Positions 8,045 through 16,084 are shown, numbered from the stretch's first letter. The stretch: DNA of 64,000 nt from Vibrio chagasii (GCF_002954585.1 NZ_MSCI01000004.1:62001-126000); one strand, 5' to 3'. Translations and numbers: made by a program. Notes: generated by a model from the sequence alone, not told the origin.

Positions 8045-9424
8045 TTACAGTGGCAGGATAGGCAGAGTAATTTCGAGCTGTAATCCGCCGAGTTTACTGC
8101 GGCTCGCGGTAATCGTTCCGCTATGTTGACGAATCGCACTCTCGGCAATAGTCAGCCCAAGTCCAGTGCCACCAGAATTACGGTCACGAGCGGTAGAAAC
8201 ACGGTAGAAAGGTCTGAAGATAGAATCGAGTTCATCATCAGGCACACCATCACCGTTGTCATTGACGCAAATAGTCAGCTGATCTTGCAACACGTGGAAC
8301 TGCACATCGACTTGGTCTTTACCGTAGTAAATGGCGTTACGCGTAATGTTGTCTAAAGCACTCATCAGTAGCTTAGGATTACCTGAAATTGAACGCTCAG
8401 GGATTTCTGAGAATGTCAGCTCTTTACCCATCTGTTCAGCTTCGAACTGCGCGTCTTTTAAGATCTCTTCCCACAAGCTCGATATCGGCTGAACTTCACG
8501 AGTAATGTGGCTATCAACCTGCATCCGTGAGAGGGTCAGTAGTTCACTGATCATCTGTTCCAAGCGTTGCGCTTCTGTATCGATACGCTCGAGTTCTGGG
8601 CTCTCACCTTGTTTGCGAATCGCCAGTGCATTGGCCATACGAAGCCGCGTCAAAGGAGAACGCAGCTCGTGTGAGATATCAGAAAGCAAGCGCTGTTGCC
8701 CTGAGATCATCTGGTTTACCGCCTCAACCATTTGGTTAAAGCTTTCACCCGCTTGTCTGAATTCTGATGTGCCTTTTTCAAGGGTTGGATCGACCTCGAA
8801 TTCGCCTTTCGCTACTCGTTGTGCAGCACGCTCAAGTCGGCGAGCTGGCTGACTGAGCGCCCAAGCCAACCAAAGCAATAGCGGGGTACTGGCCAGCATC
8901 ACGGCAAGCAACAGCTGCAGTGGTCTATCAAATAGTCGCAGTAAGAACGGCGGTGGTTGGTTCCACTTTACTCCGGCGTACATAAGTAGCTCTTCACCGG
9001 CCAGCTTGATTGGTACAGGACCTGCAACCATGTAGTGCCCGTAAAGCTTCTGCTTTGGTACTTCTGGGTTATCAATTGAGGTTACAAAGTTGCGAATCGC
9101 CTTAAGCTTGTAGTCTGAATATCTTTTTGAGGTTAGGACTGCGCCCTCAAGATCGGTCAGATAGATACGTGCACGAGAATCTTTGCGGCTACGTGGCGCC
9201 TCAAGTTGGAAGACAATTTTGCCGAGGTTCGGCTCTCTGGCGTAGCGTTTCTCGGCAGCCTTGGCGATGCGTTCCAGTTTGCTGAGATGGTCAGCGGGTA
9301 CATCACGCGCTACTCGCGGGTCTAGATGTGGTAATGAGAGTACGGATAAAAGCACCAGTAACATGGTGAACCAAAAGATGGCAAAGATACGTCCATATAA
9401 GCTAGTGATTTTAGGGATGCGCAT
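8045..9424 (-). CDS. cpxA: Envelope-stress sensor histidine kinase CpxA
   Basis: A 459-residue inner-membrane kinase/phosphatase that senses misfolded envelope proteins and phosphorylates CpxR. A first membrane segment lies near residues 11-30 and is followed by a periplasmic domain. A second membrane segment lies near 168-188 and leads into a HAMP region (SQPARRLERAAQRVAKGEFEV). The phospho-acceptor motif LLSDISHELRSPLTRLRMA is near residue 250. ATP-binding boxes are present: the N box LLMSALDNITRNAIYYG, then NDNGDGVPDDELDSIFRPFYR and GGTGLGLTIAE. The start ATG overlaps the cpxR stop by one base (TAATG), so the two genes are translationally coupled. It ends 76 bp before the sodA start. Confidence 0.96.
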   Translation of the reverse strand: MRIPKITSLYGRIFAIFWFTMLLVLLSVLSLPHLDPRVARDVPADHLSKLERIAKAAEKRYAREPNLGKIVFQLEAPRSRKDSRARIYLTDLEGAVLTSKRYSDYKLKAIRNFVTSIDNPEVPKQKLYGHYMVAGPVPIKLAGEELLMYAGVKWNQPPPFLLRLFDRPLQLLLAVMLASTPLLLWLAWALSQPARRLERAAQRVAKGEFEVDPTLEKGTSEFRQAGESFNQMVEAVNQMISGQQRLLSDISHELRSPLTRLRMANALAIRKQGESPELERIDTEAQRLEQMISELLTLSRMQVDSHITREVQPISSLWEEILKDAQFEAEQMGKELTFSEIPERSISGNPKLLMSALDNITRNAIYYGKDQVDVQFHVLQDQLTICVNDNGDGVPDDELDSIFRPFYRVSTARDRNSGGTGLGLTIAESAIRQHSGTITASRSKLGGLQLEITLPILPL

Positions 9425-10113
9425 TAATCCTCCTCTACCAATAGGTAGCCACGACCACGCAAAGTCTTGATGCGTGATTTGCCATCGCTACGTTCTGGAA
9501 TCTTTTTACGTAGGTTAGAGATGTGCATGTCTATCGCACGGTCAAATGCTGCAAGCCTTTTACCAAGCACATCTAAGCTTAACGCTTCCTTGGTGATCAC
9601 TTGCCCCGGGTTTTGGATAAGGTGGCTTAATAGAGCGAACTCTGTAGTGGTGAGGTCGATGATCTCGCCATTGCAGTACGCTTCTTGTTTGCCAGGGAAT
9701 ACTTCAATGTCTTGGTATTGGATTCTATCGCTGGCGGCTTTTGGAGTGCTCGTGGTTTGTGTGCGGCGCAAGATGGCGCGAATACGTGCGAGTAGCTCGC
9801 GGTCGCTAAACGGCTTTGGTAAGTAATCATCCGCACCAAGCTCAAGACCGATCACACGGTCGATCTCTTCCCCTTTCGCCGTCAGCATCAGCACAGGCGT
9901 TTCCCAATGTTCTCTTAGCTTTTTGAGTGTTTCCATGCCATTCAGACGCGGCATCATTACATCCAAAAGAATCAAATCAATCTCATCATTGATCGCTTCG
10001 AGCCCTGCATAGCCATCATTGGCTTCAGAAACGGTGAAGCCCTCAAAGCTAAGAATGTCTTTAAGTAAGCTCGTTAGCTCAGTGTCGTCATCAATAAGAA
10101 GAATGTTCGCCAT
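9424..10113 (-). CDS. cpxR: Envelope-stress response regulator CpxR
   Basis: A 229-residue OmpR-family response regulator. The receiver domain has the acidic pocket IDDDTELT, the phospho-acceptor Asp51 in LILLDVMMPRLNG, and the conserved Lys in DYLPKPFSDREL. The C-terminal winged helix contains DVLGKRLAAFDRAIDMHISNLRKKIP and the final TLRGRGYLL. Phospho-CpxR activates envelope-folding genes and its own operon. It is first in the cpxRA operon, divergent from cpxP, with a perfect CpxR box in the 180-bp gap. Confidence 0.97.
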   Translation of the reverse strand: MANILLIDDDTELTSLLKDILSFEGFTVSEANDGYAGLEAINDEIDLILLDVMMPRLNGMETLKKLREHWETPVLMLTAKGEEIDRVIGLELGADDYLPKPFSDRELLARIRAILRRTQTTSTPKAASDRIQYQDIEVFPGKQEAYCNGEIIDLTTTEFALLSHLIQNPGQVITKEALSLDVLGKRLAAFDRAIDMHISNLRKKIPERSDGKSRIKTLRGRGYLLVEED

Positions 10114-10177
10114 GGGAAAGCCTTAGTCGGTTAGTTACAGGTTAATAATACTGCTAATTATTCGTCAGCTTTCACTC

Positions 10178-10192
10178 TTTACGATTCTTTAC
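10178..10192 (-). promoter_or_regulatory. CpxR box between cpxR and cpxP
   Basis: On the minus strand GTAAA-GAATC-GTAAA is an exact match to the CpxR consensus GTAAA-N5-GTAAA. A further isolated half site (TTTAC on plus) is at 10209-10213, exactly 21 bp from the nearer half site, so on the same DNA face. The position fits activation of both divergent genes. Confidence 0.88.
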
Positions 10193-10293
10193 GCTTTCTA
10201 AACGTCACTTTACGAGGGAAAGACTAATCTATATTCAAGCGCTGAGATACAGACGCAATACATGACTTATTATACCGAATTGAGGCAACAATT

Positions 10294-10803
10294 ATGAAAA
10301 TGACGAAGAAACTTGTACTAGCAGCTGCGGTACTTCCACTTATGTTAGGTACAGCAAGCGCGTACGCATTTGGCGGCGGTGACAAGGGCGACCACAAAGG
10401 CATGCACGGTAAATGTGGTGGCTTCGACAAAAAAGTGATGCGTCAACTAGACCTAACTGACGCACAAAAAGAACAGTTAAAAGAGATACGTGAAGCGAAC
10501 CATGCTGAGATGAAAGCAAAACACGCGGGCAACAAGTCAGACAAAATGGCGCAAATGAAAGCGCACCACGAGAAAGTTCAAGCGTTGGTACTAGCTGACA
10601 ACTTCGATGAAGCAGCGGCAAATGATCTAGCAAGCCAAATGGTTGAGAAGCAAACTGAGCTTCGTGTAGCAATGCTTAAGAAGCAACATGAAATGATGAG
10701 CGTGCTAACGCCAGAGCAAAAAACGCAACTGAAAGAAATCCAGCAAGAGCGCATGGCGAAATGTGCTGAAAAGATGGGAAAGCACATGAACCGAGACCAG
10801 TAA
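10294..10803 (+). CDS. cpxP: CpxP/Spy-family periplasmic protein
   Basis: A 169-residue periplasmic chaperone-like protein. A Sec signal peptide (KMTKKLVLAAAVLPLMLGTASA, cleavage probably near residues 22-25) precedes a Gly/His/Lys-rich segment and an all-helical domain. The domain has the two LTxxQ motifs of the CpxP/Spy family, LDLTDAQKEQL and LTPEQKTQL. CpxP binds the CpxA sensor domain and damps signalling, and also assists folding. Being divergent from cpxRA behind a shared CpxR box supports CpxP rather than Spy. The ATG at 10294 follows GAGG at a suitable distance. Confidence 0.87.
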   Translation: MKMTKKLVLAAAVLPLMLGTASAYAFGGGDKGDHKGMHGKCGGFDKKVMRQLDLTDAQKEQLKEIREANHAEMKAKHAGNKSDKMAQMKAHHEKVQALVLADNFDEAAANDLASQMVEKQTELRVAMLKKQHEMMSVLTPEQKTQLKEIQQERMAKCAEKMGKHMNRDQ

Positions 10804-10847
10804 TTCAAAGCTGGATAAAGCAAGCTTGAATGAAAGTGTTTAAAAAG

Positions 10848-10870
10848 AAGCGGCCGAGAGCCGCTTTTTT
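10848..10870 (+). terminator. Terminator after cpxP
   Basis: Stem aagcggc (10848-10854) / gccgctt (10860-10866), loop cgaga, followed by T residues to 10870. Confidence 0.85.
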
Positions 10871-10966
10871 GATCCCTAAAAATGAATGTCTTACATCCTA
10901 GCTGTCATATTCAATTGATTGTTTGCAGGTTATACTTTGTGCTATCAGTCACTTTATAGCCAATTT

Positions 10967-11875
10967 ATGAAACAAGAATACGCACGTTTAGTTACGCTGG
11001 CCGCTTGGGCTGCTACCACCATTGCCACTATTTTGTTGATCGTGAAAGTCGCGGCGTGGTGGGTGACAGGTTCGGTGAGCCTATTGGCTTCCGTGGTCGA
11101 TTCCATGTTAGATATTGCCGCTTCGGTCGTTAACTTATTGGTGGTCCGATATTCTCTTCAGCCTGCCGACAAAGAACATACCTTTGGTCACGGTAAGGCG
11201 GAATCACTCGCTGCATTGGCACAGGCGATGTTTATCTCGGGCTCGGCCTGCTTCCTCATTCTTAATGGTGTCGAGCGCTTCTTTAGACCTCAGGATCTCA
11301 ACTCCCCAGAAATCGGTATTTACGTCAGCTTGTTTGCGATAGTGATGACGTTTGGCCTGGTTCGATTCCAGAAACACGTGGTCAAGAAAACGGGCAGTCA
11401 GGCTATTGCTGCGGATTCACTGCATTACCAATCTGACCTGTATATGAACGCGGCCATCATGCTGGCCCTAGGGTTAAGCTGGTTTGGCATTGATCAGGCA
11501 GACTCAGTATTTGCGGTAGGCATTGGTATTTATATTCTTTACAGCGCTTACCAAATGGCGATGGAGGCGATTCAATCTCTGCTTGATCACAAGTTGCCTG
11601 ATGAAGAGCTAAAGCAGATAAAAGAGACATCCTTGAGTGTGGAAGGGGTACTCGGTGTGCATCAGCTCAGAACTCGTCGTTCAGGTCCGATTCGCTTCAT
11701 TCAATTGCACTTAGAGTTGGAAGATGAGATGCCACTTATTGAAGCGCATCGCATTTCTGATGAAGTAGAGGCCAAGCTTATTTCAGTGTTCCCTGATGCT
11801 GATGTACTCATTCACCAAGATCCGTATTCGGTTGTGTTTGGACCAGAGAAACAACAAAAATTTCATTCGTGGTAA
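10967..11875 (+). CDS. fieF: Cation-efflux pump FieF (CDF family)
   Basis: A 302-residue inner-membrane proton antiporter exporting Fe(II)/Zn(II). The zinc/iron site pairs are both present: DxxxD in LLASVVDSMLDIAASVVN and HxxxD in ADSLHYQSDLYMNAA. The FGHGKAESLAALAQAMFISGSA block is typical. The C-terminal cytoplasmic domain contains LRTRRSGPIRFIQLHLELED and VLIHQDP, the metal-sensing fold. I start at the ATG at 10967 (MKQEYARLVTLAAW), which aligns with E. coli FieF; an upstream TTG at 10919 would add 16 residues of low quality. It lies between cpxP and pfkA on the same strand. Confidence 0.93.
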   Translation: MKQEYARLVTLAAWAATTIATILLIVKVAAWWVTGSVSLLASVVDSMLDIAASVVNLLVVRYSLQPADKEHTFGHGKAESLAALAQAMFISGSACFLILNGVERFFRPQDLNSPEIGIYVSLFAIVMTFGLVRFQKHVVKKTGSQAIAADSLHYQSDLYMNAAIMLALGLSWFGIDQADSVFAVGIGIYILYSAYQMAMEAIQSLLDHKLPDEELKQIKETSLSVEGVLGVHQLRTRRSGPIRFIQLHLELEDEMPLIEAHRISDEVEAKLISVFPDADVLIHQDPYSVVFGPEKQQKFHSW

Positions 11876-12191
11876 TGAGCACGAAAGCTAGGCAGTAAAT
11901 GGTAAGTGGGTGGCTTTTGAACTAGAGTGAGTAGAAACTGCGAACGCTTTGGTGATTCAAAAAACACCTTAGTAACAATTAATGTTGATTCTGATGTGAA
12001 TCAACAAAGTTACTGAGTAAAACTGTAATACTCTTACAGAAGTAGAAATGTTACATAATTTTTCGCGATTTAAGTGCTATTCCTGTTGAGGAAATGTAAC
12101 ATAACGCACAAATATAGATTTAAAATCTTGTTGATATACAATCAGCAATAACAAGAATTGAATAATAGATTCCCAAAAATCGAGGGTGAGC
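11876..12191. other. Intergenic region upstream of pfkA
   Basis: About 316 bp between fieF and pfkA. It has no gene but is unusually dense in inverted repeats: GTTGATTC/GAATCAAC (11984-12005), CTGTAA/TTACAG (12023-12039), and an opposed pair ATGTTACAT (12048-12056) and ATGTAACAT (12094-12102). No convincing terminator for fieF is visible. Confidence 0.5.
11971..12014. promoter_or_regulatory. Compound dyad upstream of pfkA, candidate operator
   Basis: An inner 8-bp inverted repeat GTTGATTC (11984-11991) / GAATCAAC (11998-12005) sits inside an outer pair AGTAAC / GTTACT (11971-11976 and 12009-12014). No T-run follows, so a terminator is unlikely. The bound protein is unknown; it does not fit the Cra consensus. 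Confidence 0.4.
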
Positions 12192-13154
12192 ATGATTAAG
12201 AAGATCGGTGTTTTGACCAGTGGTGGTGACGCTCCGGGCATGAACGCAGCAGTTCGTGGCGTAGTTCGTACCGCGTTATCACTTGGCATTGAAGTTTACG
12301 GTATTTACGATGGCTACCAAGGTCTTGTTGAGAACCGCATCGCGAAGCTTGACCGTTCAAGCGTGTCTGATGTGATCAACCGTGGTGGTACTTTCTTAGG
12401 CTCTGCACGTTTCCCTGAGTTCAAAGACGTTGCTGTTCGTGAGAAAGGTATCGAGAACCTAAAAGAGCACGGTATCGAAGCACTTGTGGTTATCGGTGGT
12501 GACGGTTCTTACATGGGTGCTAAGAAGCTGACTGAGATGGGTTACCCATGTATCGGTCTTCCAGGTACAATCGATAACGACATCGCTGGTACTGACTACA
12601 CAATCGGTTACCTAACAGCGCTTAACACTGTTATTGAGTCTATCGATCGTCTACGTGATACGTCTTCTTCTCACCAACGTATTTCTATTGTTGAAATCAT
12701 GGGCCGTCACTGTGGTGACCTGACACTTATGTCAGCAATCGCAGGTGGTTGTGAGTACATCATCACTCCTGAGACTGGTTTAGATAAAGAGCAGCTAATT
12801 GGCAACATCCAAGATGGCATTGCTAAAGGTAAGAAGCACGCAATCATCGCTCTAACTGAGTTAATGATGGATGCTAACGAGCTGGCTAAAGAGATCGAAG
12901 CAGCAACGGGTCGTGAAACTCGTGCAACGGTTCTTGGTCACATCCAACGTGGTGGTCGTCCTACTGCGTTTGACCGTGTACTTGCTTCTCGCATGGGTAA
13001 CTACGCTGTTCACCTTCTACAAGAAGGCCACGGTGGTCGTTGTGTTGGTATCGAGAAAGAAGAGCTTGTTCACCACGACATCATCGACTGTATCGAGAAC
13101 ATGCAGAACCCAGACCGTTCTGAGCTGTTCCGCGTAGCTGAAGAGTTGTTCTAA
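12192..13154 (+). CDS. pfkA: ATP-dependent 6-phosphofructokinase
   Basis: A 320-residue cytoplasmic tetramer that phosphorylates fructose 6-phosphate to the 1,6-bisphosphate, the committed step of glycolysis. Landmarks are the nucleotide loop GVLTSGGDAPGMNAAVRG at the N-terminus, GGDGSYMGA for ATP/Mg, the catalytic PGTIDNDI with the proton-abstracting Asp, MGRHCGDL, and the effector/substrate segment GRETRATVLGHIQRGG. I place the start at ATG 12192, which matches the E. coli N-terminus and has GAGGGTGAG directly upstream. A GTG at 12186 is less likely because it falls inside that ribosome site. Confidence 0.97.
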   Translation: MIKKIGVLTSGGDAPGMNAAVRGVVRTALSLGIEVYGIYDGYQGLVENRIAKLDRSSVSDVINRGGTFLGSARFPEFKDVAVREKGIENLKEHGIEALVVIGGDGSYMGAKKLTEMGYPCIGLPGTIDNDIAGTDYTIGYLTALNTVIESIDRLRDTSSSHQRISIVEIMGRHCGDLTLMSAIAGGCEYIITPETGLDKEQLIGNIQDGIAKGKKHAIIALTELMMDANELAKEIEAATGRETRATVLGHIQRGGRPTAFDRVLASRMGNYAVHLLQEGHGGRCVGIEKEELVHHDIIDCIENMQNPDRSELFRVAEELF

Positions 13155-13184
13155 GCCACGCCGAGCGTGAGCTTATAGAATTTA

Positions 13185-13212
13185 AAAACCGCTGATTTAT
13201 CAGCGGTTTTTT
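13185..13212 (+). terminator. Terminator of pfkA
   Basis: An 11-bp perfect stem aaaaccgctga (13185-13195) / tcagcggtttt (13200-13210), 4-nt loop, T-run continuing to 13212. Confidence 0.9.
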
Positions 13213-13240
13213 GTATCTGCCGTTCTTTTGATTCATTGTA

Positions 13241-13311
13241 AAATCCCCTCCTAACCTCCCCTTATGTCAGGTGTTTTGACCCCTTTAGCTTCTTTTGGAA
13301 AGGGGAGGAAC
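13241..13311 (+). repeat. GC-rich palindromic repeat, copy A
   Basis: The unit opens AAATCCCCTCCTAACCTCCC and closes GGGGAGGAAC. The inner arms cctcccctt (13255-13263) and aaggggagg (13300-13308) are perfectly complementary, with a 36-bp spacer. A second copy in opposite orientation is at 13588-13657. The AT-rich flanks make the C/G blocks stand out. Such units recur in vibrio genomes near DUF559 genes as far as I recall; that should be checked. Confidence 0.7.
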
Positions 13312-13587
13312 AGTAGAGTGTGTGCGGTAGCGATATCGAACACTTGAACTAAACACTCTGAATATCTATGACTGCCATAGTGCCAAACAGATGATTTAAC
13401 TTAGATAGAAAGAAATTGTTTTTAATGTTTGTCTCTTAATTGTTTATAAGAGTACTAAGATTCTCTGTTACTAGTTTAGAAACTTAACACTTGTCGAAGG
13501 CTACATAGCCTTGCATTAATGCTTAGCTCATTATGAGTTTAAACAGAAGAGGTGGTTCGAACTGAGAAGCTTGAGTGAACAAAGAAA

Positions 13588-13657
13588 GTTCCCCCCCTTT
13601 ATCTTCGGTCGGTAGGGTAATCGAAAATGTTGAAACAAGGGGGAGTTAGAGGGGGAT
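13588..13657 (-). repeat. GC-rich palindromic repeat, copy B (inverted)
   Basis: Read on the minus strand it opens with CCCCCTCTAACTCCCCCTT and ends AAGGGGGGGAAC, the same plan as copy A. Arms are cccccTT (13593-13599) and AAGGGGG (13637-13643). It abuts the 3' end of the DUF559 relic (stop at 13660-13662). The 276 bp between copies A and B contain no gene I can recognise. Confidence 0.7.
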
Positions 13658-13659
13658 AT

Positions 13660-14024
13660 CTATATAGAAGTGTATTTGGGGATTGAATCCATGATCCTCG
13701 CCAAAACCTCCTCAATGTTATGATTAACCTCATTATTGGTAAAGCGAAGGACCCTGATTCCGAGTTTATCTAAGTCTTGTGTGCGTTGATGATCGTAAGC
13801 TTGTGCTTGTTCTGAAAAATGACTATTACCGTCTAATTCTATAGCTAACTTTAGTTCGCAGCAGAAGAAATCTATGATGTATCTTTCAATGCTATGTTGT
13901 CTTCTAAACTTTACGCCAAGCTGCTTTCTTCTTATGTAAACCATAGTTTGCGTTCTGGTTGAGGCATGTTGTTTCGGAGTGTTTTTCGAAATGTATTGAG
14001 CTGAGGTCGTGTATAGGTCTTCAT
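13660..14024 (-). pseudogene. Frameshifted DUF559 endonuclease-like gene
   Basis: The C-terminal part is a good DUF559 domain: IRRKQLGVKFRRQHSIERY, IDFFCCELKLAIELDGNSHF, LGIRVLRFTNNEV, with the PD-(D/E)xK-like Asp and Glu positions. In that frame the upstream residues are meaningless. The expected N-terminus is in the next frame: from ATG 14024 it reads MKTYTRPQLNTFRKTLRNNM then PQPERKLWFT and stops. The two frames meet at about 13935-13937, where adding one base would give an intact protein of about 121 residues, the normal size. This is either a one-base deletion or a sequencing error. A longer in-frame start at 14142 would fall inside the tpiA terminator and is rejected. The function of DUF559 proteins is not established. 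Confidence 0.8.
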
Positions 14025-14112
14025 AACGCAGTCCAATGAATAGAAGTGTTATTAAGTTACAAAGAGCTGGTGACAAAAGAGAGGTAGAAGAGGGTGGTGT
14101 TCGAGATAGATC

Positions 14113-14139
14113 AAAAAAGGCCAACCTAAGTTGACCTTT
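14113..14139 (-). terminator. Terminator of tpiA
   Basis: aaaggccaac (14116-14125) pairs with gttgaccttt (14130-14139) with one position that is a G-U wobble in the minus-strand RNA. A six-T run follows on the minus strand. It is 28 bp past the tpiA stop. Confidence 0.85.
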
Positions 14140-14166
14140 CATTCAATTTAAACAGTGATGTCTAAA

Positions 14167-14937
14167 TTAAGCTTTTGCTTTAGCTGCTGCTTTAGCGATA
14201 GCTGCGAAACCAGCTGCGTTTAGAGCTGCGCCGCCAACTAGAGCACCGTCGATGTCTGGTTGTGCGAAGTAAGCTTCAGCGTTTTCAGGCTTAACAGAAC
14301 CACCGTATTGGATGATTACTTGCTCAGCTACTGCTGCGTCTTTTTCAGCGATCATTGCACGGATAGAAGCGTGGATGCGTTGCGCATCTTCAGCTGTTGC
14401 TGCTTTACCAGTACCGATAGCCCAGATTGGTTCGTAAGCGATGATTGCGCCGTTTAGAGCTTCAACACCGTAAGCGTCGATAACTGCGTTGATTTGACGT
14501 GCACATACTGCTTCAGTTTCGCCAGCTTCGTTTTGCTCGTCAGATTCACCGATACAGAAAACAGGCTTCAGGCCGTTTTCTTGTAGGAATTTGAATTTCT
14601 TAGCGATGAACTCGTCTGATTCGTTGTGGTATTCACGACGCTCAGAGTGACCGATGATGATGTGAGTCGCACCGAAGTCTTTCAGCATTTCTGGAGACAT
14701 GTCGCCAGTGAATGCACCGCTGTTGTTTAGGTCAGTGTTTTGAGCACCTAGGATGATTTTGTTACCGCCTTCAGCGATTAGACGCTCAGCTAGATCGATG
14801 TAAAGTGCTGGTGGAGCTACTGCTACGTCTACACCTTCAACGCCTTCAAGTTCAGCGTTAAGACCAGTTAGCAGCTCAGTTACCATTGCTTTGCTACCGT
14901 TAAGTTTCCAGTTACCCATCACTACAGGACGACGCAT
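14167..14937 (-). CDS. tpiA: Triosephosphate isomerase
   Basis: A 256-residue TIM-barrel enzyme interconverting dihydroxyacetone phosphate and glyceraldehyde 3-phosphate. Catalytic residues are visible: Lys in MGNWKLNGS, His in IIGHSERREYH, and Glu in the signature AYEPIWAIGTG. The phosphate loops QYGGSVKPENA and GALVGGAAL are at the C-terminal end. I start at ATG 14937 (MRRPVVMGNWK), which has GGAG 8 nt upstream and matches the family. An upstream ATG at 14961 would add 8 residues. The terminal Ala/Lys-rich tail (AAIAKAAAKAKA) is common in vibrio TpiA. Confidence 0.97.
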   Translation of the reverse strand: MRRPVVMGNWKLNGSKAMVTELLTGLNAELEGVEGVDVAVAPPALYIDLAERLIAEGGNKIILGAQNTDLNNSGAFTGDMSPEMLKDFGATHIIIGHSERREYHNESDEFIAKKFKFLQENGLKPVFCIGESDEQNEAGETEAVCARQINAVIDAYGVEALNGAIIAYEPIWAIGTGKAATAEDAQRIHASIRAMIAEKDAAVAEQVIIQYGGSVKPENAEAYFAQPDIDGALVGGAALNAAGFAAIAKAAAKAKA

Positions 14938-15172
14938 AGGAATATCTCCGTATTTAATCAATTAATGTAAAAAATCTTCGTAAGAATATAACAGATAAAA
15001 CGCGTTAGATCATGATTGTGGTCATGTCTTTATGGGATCTTATCGATTGGTCAGAGTAGATACTGACCTTATATCAGTGATCCGACAGACAGAATAATAG
15101 CTAACTTCTCGGTTTTTTCATCGTTAGTTGGTATTAAGGGACAAACGTTTGCGTTAACAATAGGAAGTAATA

Positions 15173-15520
15173 ATGCCGAATCTAGTTCTAGAGTACTCAA
15201 ATTCAGTGGATGAGCGAGTGAATATCCAAGGTTTACTAGAAGATCTTCATCAAGTTACATTAAACTGTGGCTTGTTTGATGTTCCGTCTGTGAAATCACG
15301 TTCTCTACGTTGTCATAACTGGCTAGTCGGTGATGAAGAAGACAGTGTGGACTTTATTCATATCAGCTTTGAGTTACTTTCCGGGCGTACCGAAGAACAG
15401 AAACGGGAATTATCACGCTCGTTAATGCAAATCTTACAAGAACAGGCGAGCCATGTTCGAAGCCTAACGGTTAATATTCGCGATATGGATAAAAGCTGTT
15501 TTCAGAAAGTGATTAACTGA
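15173..15520 (+). CDS. 5-carboxymethyl-2-hydroxymuconate delta-isomerase family protein
   Basis: A 115-residue protein of the CHMI (HpaF-like) family, related in fold to tautomerases. After removal of Met the N-terminus is Pro (MPNLVLEYSNSV), the catalytic base in this group. The middle LRCHNWLVGD and the segment FELLSGRTEEQKRELSRSLM are typical. Genuine HpaF works in homoprotocatechuate degradation, but no other hpa genes are nearby, so here the substrate is unknown. It lies 235 bp from tpiA, divergent, with its own weak promoter region. Confidence 0.82.
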   Translation: MPNLVLEYSNSVDERVNIQGLLEDLHQVTLNCGLFDVPSVKSRSLRCHNWLVGDEEDSVDFIHISFELLSGRTEEQKRELSRSLMQILQEQASHVRSLTVNIRDMDKSCFQKVIN

Positions 15521-15596
15521 TTCGCTTAAGAAAGTGATAAACGGGCTATTAGCTGCTAACTTTTTGGTAGCGTATTAATTTTTTGAGTATTTTTAG

Positions 15597-16019
15597 ATGT
15601 CGATGAAAGATTTACTGCTCTCTTTCAAAGGGAGAATTGGTCGTAAGACTTACTGGATGTGGAACATTTTCTACTATGTCGCGATTACCGGTTTTGCCTC
15701 TGGTATTTCGGTACTGTTTCCAGCGTACTCTTATATCCTGCTACCAATCTTCTTGTTGCTCCTGGTGATTCCAGACTTAGCGGTAACGGCCAAGCGTTGG
15801 CATGACCGTAACAAGTCTAACTACTGGCTACTATTGAATGTTCCGTTGGTATTAGGGCGTTTGGTTTCACCTGCTGCTGCAACCACGGTGGATTCTGTAT
15901 CACCAATGCACATGCTGGCAACGGTAGCTGCATTGGTGTGTGGTTTATGGATTTTGATTGAATGTGGTTTGTTGAAAGGCACAGAAGGCCGCAACGATTA
16001 CGGTGAAGATCCAGTATAA
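15597..16019 (+). CDS. DUF805 family inner-membrane protein
   Basis: A 140-residue protein that begins with the DUF805 hallmark LLLSFKGRIGRKTYWMWNI. Three or four membrane segments follow (IFYYVAITGFASGISVLF, YSYILLPIFLLLLVIPDLAV, LATVAALVCGLWILIECGLL). The AVTAKRWHDRNKSNYWLLL block and the terminal GTEGRNDYGEDP are conserved in the family (YhaH, YhaI). Function is unknown. ATG at 15597 is followed by a second in-frame ATG two codons on, so the start could be 15603. Confidence 0.88.
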   Translation: MSMKDLLLSFKGRIGRKTYWMWNIFYYVAITGFASGISVLFPAYSYILLPIFLLLLVIPDLAVTAKRWHDRNKSNYWLLLNVPLVLGRLVSPAAATTVDSVSPMHMLATVAALVCGLWILIECGLLKGTEGRNDYGEDPV

Positions 16020-16039
16020 GAGCTTTCAGCCGTTAACGT

Positions 16040-16066
16040 AAAGGGAGCATCAGGCTCCCTTTTTGC
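16040..16066 (+). terminator. Terminator after the DUF805 gene
   Basis: Stem aaagggagc (16040-16048) / gctcccttt (16054-16062), loop atcag, followed by T residues. Confidence 0.88.
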
Positions 16067-16084
16067 TTTCTAGAACTGTCTGAA

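Noticed and set aside
10919..10966. Upstream TTG start for fieF adding 16 residues
   Set aside because: The family begins at the ATG at 10967; the added segment has no homology.
14025..14142. N-terminal extension of the DUF559 frame to ATG 14142
   Set aside because: The start falls in the tpiA terminator and the encoded residues do not resemble the family; the true N-terminus is in another frame.
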